Assembly (NCBI GenBank): GCA_934552855.1
Contig: CAKTEU010000019.1
Coordinates: forward strand, 1-38,729
Origin: an uncultured Eubacteriales bacterium
GTDB taxonomy: Bacteria; Bacillota; Clostridia; Oscillospirales; Acutalibacteraceae
Direction: 5' to 3'
Length of the DNA stretch: 38,729 nt
How positions within the stretch are numbered: position 1 is the first letter of the stretch; each line of letters begins with the position of its first letter. The notes under the pieces were generated by a model that was given only the letters and a program-made list of their open reading frames with translations, had not been told where the DNA came from and searched no databases. Shown here one piece after another: positions 38,291 through 38,729 of the stretch. The position numbers and the translations under genes were made by a program.

Positions 38291-38729
38291 TTATTCCGGC
38301 GCATCGGCAGAGCGCAGAGCACTGATGCAGTAGCCGCCGCCGGTTTTGCGAAGAATTATTTTAACATATTTTGACGGCTCGGGCTTCACCGGGTTCCCGT
38401 TTTCGTCCTGCTCCCAGTCATCGCCGGAAAGATAGCCGACAAAAAGGGTGATGAAGTCGTTCCTTTCCTGCGCGTCAAGAACGGTGGGTGTATAAAGCGG
38501 TGTGATTCCCGTTATCGGGATTATGTACTGCCCCTTTTTTTCGCTGTATCTGAATTCAATTCCGCCGCCGTCCGCCGAGGTGTGGTTGACCTTGACGTCC
38601 GAGCCAAAAAGCTTTTTGAAGGCTTCCTCAACGTCCTTTTTGGGAATGAGCAGACCTTTGTCAGAATAGGAATACTTGTCCGTGTCGGGATTGCTTTTCA
38701 AAATTGACCAGATTGAAACGGCAATAAGC
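38291..38729 (-). CDS. Hypothetical membrane-anchored protein, partial (5' end outside the window)
   Basis: The reading frame stays open to the window edge, so the gene starts beyond it. The first visible residues (LIAVSIWSIL) are hydrophobic and look like the end of a membrane helix, followed by about 135 polar residues that would lie outside the cell. The polar part contains IPKKDVEEAFKKLFG (a short amphipathic helix), then beta-strand-like stretches with IEFRYSEKKGQYIIPITG and YVKIILRKTGGGYCISALR. An in-frame TTG at 38701 is not a likely start. I recognise no family. It ends at the shared terminator. Confidence 0.65.
   Translation of the reverse strand, partial: LIAVSIWSILKSNPDTDKYSYSDKGLLIPKKDVEEAFKKLFGSDVKVNHTSADGGGIEFRYSEKKGQYIIPITGITPLYTPTVLDAQERNDFITLFVGYLSGDDWEQDENGNPVKPEPSKYVKIILRKTGGGYCISALRSADAPE

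Overview
The window reads as chromosomal DNA of a low-to-moderate GC Gram-positive anaerobe, most likely a gut member of the Clostridia (Oscillospiraceae/Ruminococcaceae-like). The evidence is AAGGAGG-type ribosome binding sites, many clean sigma-A promoters (TTGACA-like, 17-bp spacer, TATAAT-like), U-tailed intrinsic terminators, a TPP riboswitch in front of a ThiT-type ECF S component, an rplM-rpsI operon, type II galT, secreted FnIII and leucine-rich-repeat proteins, and a serpin. The assignment is inference from gene content; no rRNA is present.

Layout. 1-766: a REP-associated tyrosine transposase with its hairpin repeats. 767-1230: non-coding, with a degenerate tandem array of about 21 bp period. 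1231-6402: a secreted D,D-carboxypeptidase with N-terminal FnIII domains and a GH2 beta-galactosidase. 6552-8485: a two-gene operon coding for an XRE-HTH/sigma-region-4 hybrid regulator and a membrane-anchored serpin with a short cytoplasmic tail. 8561-8784: a MITE-like element. 8790-14491, minus strand: alpha/beta hydrolase, FemXAB transferase, MurE-like ligase, PHP phosphatase, SDR. 14893-15315: UspA-like protein. 15440-18526: glycerate kinase, hydrolase, iron-sulfur flavoprotein and tRNA-Leu(GAG). 18826-22753: LRR surface protein, a candidate small RNA, an AIM24 protein and an ArsB/SLC13-type permease. 22821-25820: a secreted FnIII protein and galT. 26084-28906: a membrane protein, the riboswitch-thiT unit and rplM-rpsI. 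29358-32561: PlsC-like acyltransferase, acyl carrier protein and acyl-activating enzyme. 32663-34922: a second tRNA-Leu(GAG), iron-sulfur flavoprotein and glycerate kinase. 34992-38729: glycerophosphodiester phosphodiesterase, a secreted papain-like protein, a second SDR, and a partial membrane-anchored protein cut by the window edge.

How genes fit together. Beta-galactosidase and GalT belong to lactose/galactose use (Leloir pathway). MurE plus FemXAB look like a stem-peptide/cross-bridge module. Acyltransferase, ACP and AMP-ligase form a compact fatty-acyl activation and transfer operon. The most unusual items are the regulator-serpin operon, which looks like a protease-sensing signalling pair; the inverted duplication of tRNA-Leu, flavoprotein and glycerate kinase about 14 kb apart; a candidate two-hairpin small RNA with its own promoter and terminator; and the helically phased 21-bp array.
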